NCBI GenBank assembly: GCA_035525375.1
Contig: DATLEI010000059.1
Location: forward strand, 1-20,082
Reading direction: 5' to 3'
Length of the DNA: 20,082 nucleotides
From: JALZBN01 sp035525375
GTDB taxonomy: Bacteria; Actinomycetota; Acidimicrobiia; Acidimicrobiales; AC-14
Shown here: piece by piece, positions 16,394-20,082 of the stretch
Layout: the number at the start of each line of letters is the position of its first letter
Numbering within the stretch: the first letter of the stretch is position 1
Notes under the pieces: model-generated
Databases searched by the model: none
Seen by the model: only the letters and a program-made list of their open reading frames with translations
Told to the model about the DNA's origin: nothing
Program-made: the position numbers and the translations under genes

Positions 16394-16420
16394 ATTATGG
16401 CGAGGCGGTGAGACACTCAA
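16394..16420 (-). promoter_or_regulatory. candidate alr promoter
   Basis: On the minus strand TTGAGT (16420-16415) and CATAAT (16399-16394) lie about 60 bp upstream of the alr start, in the only sizeable gap between glmS and tsaD. The 15-nt spacer is shorter than ideal, so this is a weak call. Confidence 0.25.
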
Positions 16421-16486
16421 CGACCTACGCGATGGTCACGAGTTGTCGCCCAGACCGGTCGCCCCGATTTCATTCTTGGAGCAGTG

Positions 16487-16987
16487 TCATTCTTGGGGCG
16501 GGATCACTTCGCTGGGCGATGAGAAGTCGCTGACCAGTGACCGGACGACGTCACCCCGGGCGATGATGCCGACGAGTTTTCCGTCGCGCACGACCGGTAG
16601 CCGCGAAACGTTCTTCTCGTGCATCACCGTTGCAATCGTCTCCAAGTTGTCGTCCTCGGTGCAGGTCGGTGGCTCCGCGTCCATCACGTCTTGGACCGAC
16701 GTGCCGACCGCCTTGCGTAGCTCCTTCTCCATCCGGGACTGCTGCCCGGGCAGTTCGATGTACGCGCCGAGCACGGAGATGACGGTCGGGACGTGAATGC
16801 GGGCGTCCTGCACGATGAGGTCGTCGTCCTCCAGGAGGCCGACAAGGTTTCCTTCGTCGTCGACGACCGGCGCGCCGCCGATGCGCCTTTCGGTCAGTGC
16901 TTTGGCCGCGGCCTCGACAGTGTCGGACGGATGGAAGACGAGAAGATCGGTAGTCATCACCTGTCGTACGAGCGTGCTACGGGACAC
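16487..16987 (-). CDS. CBS-domain pair protein
   Basis: The 166-residue protein is made only of two CBS motifs. The first begins VRQVMTTDLLVFHPSDTV and includes RRIGGAPVVDDEGNLVGLL; the second begins VQDVMDAEPPTCTEDDNL and includes NVSRLPVVRDGKLVGII. A linker of about 35 residues lies between them. Such pairs bind adenosine nucleotides or related ligands and act as energy or ligand sensors; the partner here is unknown. The start GTG 16985-16987 overlaps the end of nnr by 11 nt, so it is co-translated with the NAD(P)HX repair enzyme. It has no catalytic domain and is not part of the GuaB-type protein elsewhere in the window. Confidence 0.88.
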   Translation of the reverse strand: MSRSTLVRQVMTTDLLVFHPSDTVEAAAKALTERRIGGAPVVDDEGNLVGLLEDDDLIVQDARIHVPTVISVLGAYIELPGQQSRMEKELRKAVGTSVQDVMDAEPPTCTEDDNLETIATVMHEKNVSRLPVVRDGKLVGIIARGDVVRSLVSDFSSPSEVIPPQE

Positions 16988-18374
16988 CGGTAACGGCCTC
17001 CGATTCTGGGGACTGGTTGAGCACTGCGGGCAGGAGGTCGAGGAGGTCGCCCGCGACGAGCCCGCGCCGCCAGCCTAGGTGCCCGGCGGCGCCGTGCACG
17101 AAGGCGGCCGCCGCCCCGGCGCGCGCCGCGTCGAGCCCGTGGGCGAGGAACGCGGCGGCGACGCCGGACAGAACGTCACCGGTTCCGGCACTCGCCAGGC
17201 GGGAGTCGCCCGTCGTCGAAAACATGACGTGACCGCCGGGCTCGGCAACGATCGTGGTCGAGCCCTTGAGTAGCACCGTCGCCCCGATCGCCGCGGCCAG
17301 CTGACGGACACAGGTCAATCGATCGGCACCGACCGGCGCGCCGCTGAGCCGAGCGAACTCCCCCTCGTGGGGTGTTAGGAGTGTGGCGGCTGCACGCGTG
17401 CCCAGAACCTCGTGGGCGTCGTCTCGTTCACCGAGCGCGTGGAGCCCGTCGGCGTCGATCACAACCGGTTGTGGCAGTGCCTGGACGAGCCGGCGGGCGC
17501 AGTCACGAGTTTCATCGGTGCGGGCCAGGCCGGGTCCGACGACGACCGCCTTCGCCCGGTCGGAGTCCTCGAGCACGAAGGAATCCCAGCCCTCGGCCGG
17601 CGTCTCCCGGCCAACCACCTCCAGCCAACCAGGGTCGGGAGGCGAGCCGGGGATCCCGAGGCGGACGGTGCCCGCGCCGGCGCGCATTGCGGCGCGTGCA
17701 CACAGGTGGGCCGCGCCGGCCATCCCCGGCGACCCGGCCACGATCCACAATGCGCTCTTCCACTTGTGACTCTCCGCCGGGCGCTGGGGGAGCCAGTCGG
17801 CCACGTCGGGCCAGCCGATGAGCCACGCCGTCGCCCCCGACGTGTCGAGGCCGATGTCGACGACGTCGACCCGGCCCGCCAGGGACTTGCCGGGCTGCAG
17901 TAGAAGCCCGGGCTTGAGCGCCGCCAACGTGACCGTGCGCGCCGCTCGCACCGCGCCCTCCCGGGCCTCGCCCGTAAGGCCATTGACCCCCGACGGGATG
18001 TCAACCGCGAGCACCGGCGCGCCGTCGGGGTCGGGGGCCTTGTAGTTCCCCCTAGAACCGGTCCCGCGGAAACCCGTTCCGTAGGCGGCGTCGATCACCA
18101 AGTCGGCGCCCGGCAGTTGCGCGCCGGCATCGGCGGCGGCGACCACCTGCACCCGCACGCCGTGGCGCCGGAGGCGGGCGGCCGCGGCTCGTCCGTCCGC
18201 GCCGTTGTTGCCCTTTCCCGCCACCACCACGACCCGCCGGCCGTAGGTGCCGCCCATCATTTCGACGGCGGCGCGCGCTACAGCCGCGCCGGCGCGCTCG
18301 ATCAAGACCTCGACCGGCACCGGCGCGCGCCGATCGATTTCCGCCATCTCGGCCGGAGTGACGACCGGAATCAT
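16977..18374 (-). CDS. nnr: bifunctional NAD(P)HX epimerase / ADP-dependent NAD(P)HX dehydratase
   Basis: The 465-residue product repairs hydrated NADH and NADPH. The N-terminal YjeF_N epimerase domain (about 1-200) shows GKGNNGADG at 53-61, AAYGTGFRG at 97-104 and VDIPSGVNG at 124-132. The C-terminal ribokinase-like dehydratase domain (about 205-455) shows LTPHEGEF at 333-340, LLKGSTTIV at 368-376 and SAGTGDVLSG at 395-404 with the catalytic Asp400. In the GNNGGDG motif of the family one Gly is Ala60 here. It begins at ATG 18372-18374, 10 bp after the acpS stop, and its end overlaps the CBS gene. Confidence 0.95.
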   Translation of the reverse strand: MIPVVTPAEMAEIDRRAPVPVEVLIERAGAAVARAAVEMMGGTYGRRVVVVAGKGNNGADGRAAAARLRRHGVRVQVVAAADAGAQLPGADLVIDAAYGTGFRGTGSRGNYKAPDPDGAPVLAVDIPSGVNGLTGEAREGAVRAARTVTLAALKPGLLLQPGKSLAGRVDVVDIGLDTSGATAWLIGWPDVADWLPQRPAESHKWKSALWIVAGSPGMAGAAHLCARAAMRAGAGTVRLGIPGSPPDPGWLEVVGRETPAEGWDSFVLEDSDRAKAVVVGPGLARTDETRDCARRLVQALPQPVVIDADGLHALGERDDAHEVLGTRAAATLLTPHEGEFARLSGAPVGADRLTCVRQLAAAIGATVLLKGSTTIVAEPGGHVMFSTTGDSRLASAGTGDVLSGVAAAFLAHGLDAARAGAAAAFVHGAAGHLGWRRGLVAGDLLDLLPAVLNQSPESEAVTGVP

Positions 18375-18384
18375 CGACCCGGGG

Positions 18385-18750
18385 TCAAAGAGCGACGGCG
18401 ACAGCGACAGCCGAAACGTCGGTGTGCGTCAGTGACAGGTGCCAGCGGGCGACACCTCGGTCGGCGGCAAGCGCGGCGGCGCGTCCGGAAAGAACCAGTG
18501 ATGGCTGGCCCGACGCAGCTGAGACGACCTCGACATCGTGAAACCCAAACGCGCCGACGCCAACGCCAAGCGCCTTCATCACCGCCTCCTTGGCCGCGAA
18601 GCGGACGGCCAACCGCGGCGCGCCGTCGACGGCGTGCGCTCCATATGCCCGCTCGCTATCGGTAAAAAGCCGATCAGCAATCAGCGGCCGGCGGGTGAGC
18701 ACCTGCCGGAACCGCGAGATCTCGACAGCGTCGATCCCGATCCCGATCAC
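18385..18750 (-). CDS. acpS: holo-[acyl-carrier-protein] synthase AcpS
   Basis: AcpS moves 4'-phosphopantetheine from CoA to acyl carrier protein. The 121-residue protein has IGIGIDAVEI with the magnesium-binding Asp, FTDSERAYG, RFAAKEAVMKALGVG with the second acidic metal ligand, and WHLSLTHTD near the end. GTG 18748-18750 was chosen because it gives the standard AcpS N-terminus and overlaps the glmS stop as GTGA (18747-18750). The frame stays open upstream to 18897, but that stretch is a shadow of glmS. nnr follows after 10 bp, a common pairing. Confidence 0.95.
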   Translation of the reverse strand: MIGIGIDAVEISRFRQVLTRRPLIADRLFTDSERAYGAHAVDGAPRLAVRFAAKEAVMKALGVGVGAFGFHDVEVVSAASGQPSLVLSGRAAALAADRGVARWHLSLTHTDVSAVAVAVAL

Positions 18751-20082
18751 TCGACCGTCACCGTCTTGGCCAGGTTGCGGGGCTGGTCGACGTCTCGACC
18801 CCGAGCCTTGGCGAGGGCGTACGCGAACAGCTGCAGGGCGACGACGTCGACGGCCGGCGAAAACAGTTCGGCCGCTTGCGCTACTGGCGGAACCCACAGC
18901 ACCTCATCGGCCACAGCGGCCGTGGCCTCGTCACCCTCGGTAGCGACAACGATGACTGTGGCACCCCGAGTGCGCATCTCCTCGATGTTGCTCTTGATCT
19001 TGGCGAGCAGCCGACCCTGGGTCGCCACGGCAACCACCACGGTGCCGGGCTCGATGAGGGCGATGGGCCCGTGCTTCATCTCGCCCGCCGGGTACCCCTC
19101 GGCCCTGGCGTAGGAGATCTCCTTCAGCTTCAGCGCGCCCTCGAGGGCAACCGGGTAACCCGGACCGCGCCCGAGATAGAAGAAGTCACGGGTATCGGCA
19201 TAGTGCTCGGCCACGGCTGCGATCTCGTCGGCGCGTGCGAGTACCCGCTCGACAAGATCGGGAAGCTCGTGCAAAGCGTCGACCAGTGCGGTCACCTCCG
19301 CCGGGTACAGCATCCCCCGCAGCTCGGCCAGGTGCAGAGCCAGCAGGTCGGCAGCGACTATCTGGGCCACATGGGTCTTGGTCGCGGCCACGCCGATCTC
19401 CCGGCCGGCGCGCGTGTAGAGCACGGCGTCGGCTTCCCGGGCCATCGACGAGTCGACGACGTTGCAGATGGCGAGGATCTTGGCCCCGTTCACCGCCTGG
19501 TGGGCGAAGCGGCACGCCTCCATGGTGTCGAGCGTCTCACCCGACTGACTGATCCCGACAACGAGTGTCTTAGAGTCGAGAACCGGGTCGCGATAACGGA
19601 ACTCACTGGCGATGTCGATCTCGACCGGCAACCGGGCCCAGTGCTCGATCGCGTACTTGGCAACGAGCCCGGCGTGGTAGCTGGTGCCGCACCCGACCAC
19701 GAAGACCTTGTCGAAGGCCCGCAGGTCTTCGGTACTGATCCGCAACTCGTCGAAGACGATCTGGCCGTCGCGCGTTCGGTCGCGCAAGGTCTCCCGGATG
19801 GCTTGGGGTTGCTCGTGAATCTCCTTGAGCATGAAGTCGGGATAGCCCGACTTCTCTGCGGCCTCGAGGTCCCAGTCGACGTGCTTGCGCTGGGGCTCGA
19901 TCTCGTCGCCTTCGAGCGTCGTGACTCGCAAGGTTCCGGGGCCGACCTCGACGAGCTGGTCGTCGTCGATCACGTAGACCTCGCGGGTCAGCGGAAGCAA
20001 CGCAGGGATGTCGGACGCCACCAGGCCCATGCCATCTGATCGCCCGGCAATCAAAGGCGAACCTCGGCGGGCCGCAATGACC
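18747..20082 (-). CDS. glmS: glutamine-fructose-6-phosphate aminotransferase GlmS (N-terminus beyond the window)
   Basis: GlmS makes glucosamine-6-phosphate, the entry to UDP-GlcNAc and cell-wall synthesis. The open frame reaches the right edge (first whole codon 20081), giving 444 residues. Full-length enzymes have about 610, so some 170 residues of the glutaminase domain, including the catalytic Cys1, are outside. Seen here are the end of the glutaminase domain (RRGSPLIAGRSDGMGLVASD, TREVYVIDDDQ), the first SIS domain (VVGCGTSYHAG, GISQSGETLDT), the second SIS domain (FYLGRGPGYPVALEGALKLKE, GEMKHGPIALI), and the hallmark tail DVDQPRNLAKTVTVE. The TTG at 20052-20054 is internal, not a start. 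Confidence 0.96.
   Translation of the reverse strand, partial: VIAARRGSPLIAGRSDGMGLVASDIPALLPLTREVYVIDDDQLVEVGPGTLRVTTLEGDEIEPQRKHVDWDLEAAEKSGYPDFMLKEIHEQPQAIRETLRDRTRDGQIVFDELRISTEDLRAFDKVFVVGCGTSYHAGLVAKYAIEHWARLPVEIDIASEFRYRDPVLDSKTLVVGISQSGETLDTMEACRFAHQAVNGAKILAICNVVDSSMAREADAVLYTRAGREIGVAATKTHVAQIVAADLLALHLAELRGMLYPAEVTALVDALHELPDLVERVLARADEIAAVAEHYADTRDFFYLGRGPGYPVALEGALKLKEISYARAEGYPAGEMKHGPIALIEPGTVVVAVATQGRLLAKIKSNIEEMRTRGATVIVVATEGDEATAAVADEVLWVPPVAQAAELFSPAVDVVALQLFAYALAKARGRDVDQPRNLAKTVTVE

Noticed and set aside
18751..18897. Longer N-terminus for AcpS
   Set aside because: It is an out-of-frame reading of the glmS 3' end; AcpS proteins begin near IGIGID.
18876..20039. 387-residue plus-strand ORF opposite glmS
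   Set aside because: Antisense shadow of glmS; His/Gly/Asp-rich with no known domain.

Overview
The window reads as a GC-rich chromosomal segment of an actinobacterium, most likely of the Acidimicrobiia type. This lineage guess is inference: it rests on GC-rich codons, frequent GTG starts, a GuaB3-type IMP dehydrogenase relative, a histidine-ended GroEL linked to GroES, and a TAGGGT-type -10 box. Nearly all of it is conserved core metabolism. No tRNA, rRNA, transposase, prophage or CRISPR array was seen. The one clear mobile-type element is an intein.

Left part, + strand (1-4717): the C-terminal end of a thiamine-phosphate-synthase-like protein, probably the tail of a Nudix/ThiE-like fusion, runs off the left edge. 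After about 200 bp without a gene comes a two-gene operon, dabB-dabA. It encodes an energy-coupled inorganic-carbon uptake complex, with an ATGA stop/start overlap. DabA keeps the Cys, Asp, His and Cys zinc-site residues at the expected spacing.

Right part, - strand (4737-20082): one long co-directional block meets dabA tail to tail with 19 bp between stop codons. In transcription order, from the right edge, it holds: glmS (5' end missing), acpS, nnr (NAD(P)HX repair), a CBS-pair protein, alr, a family 4 uracil-DNA glycosylase gene carrying an in-frame intein, tsaE, tsaB, rimI, tsaD, groES, groEL, a 62-aa protein, a metallo-beta-lactamase-fold protein, guaB3 and guaA. Many junctions overlap by 1-11 nt, suggesting translational coupling: glmS/acpS, nnr/CBS, udg/tsaE/tsaB/rimI/tsaD. 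groES-groEL has its own promoter and a perfect CIRCE operator, so it is a heat-shock unit inside the run.

How the genes work together: glmS (UDP-GlcNAc precursor) and alr (D-alanine) feed peptidoglycan synthesis. acpS activates acyl carrier protein for fatty-acid synthesis. tsaE, tsaB and tsaD build the t6A tRNA modification, with the acetyltransferase RimI in its usual place beside them. guaB3 and guaA are the purine (GMP) end of the block. dabBA would raise internal bicarbonate.

The most notable object is the 354-residue intein (13832-14893) in the uracil-DNA glycosylase. It has intact splicing residues and two LAGLIDADG motifs. It sits immediately before a cysteine that should be a ligand of the enzyme's [4Fe-4S] cluster, so one cysteine would serve first as splicing nucleophile and then as iron ligand.
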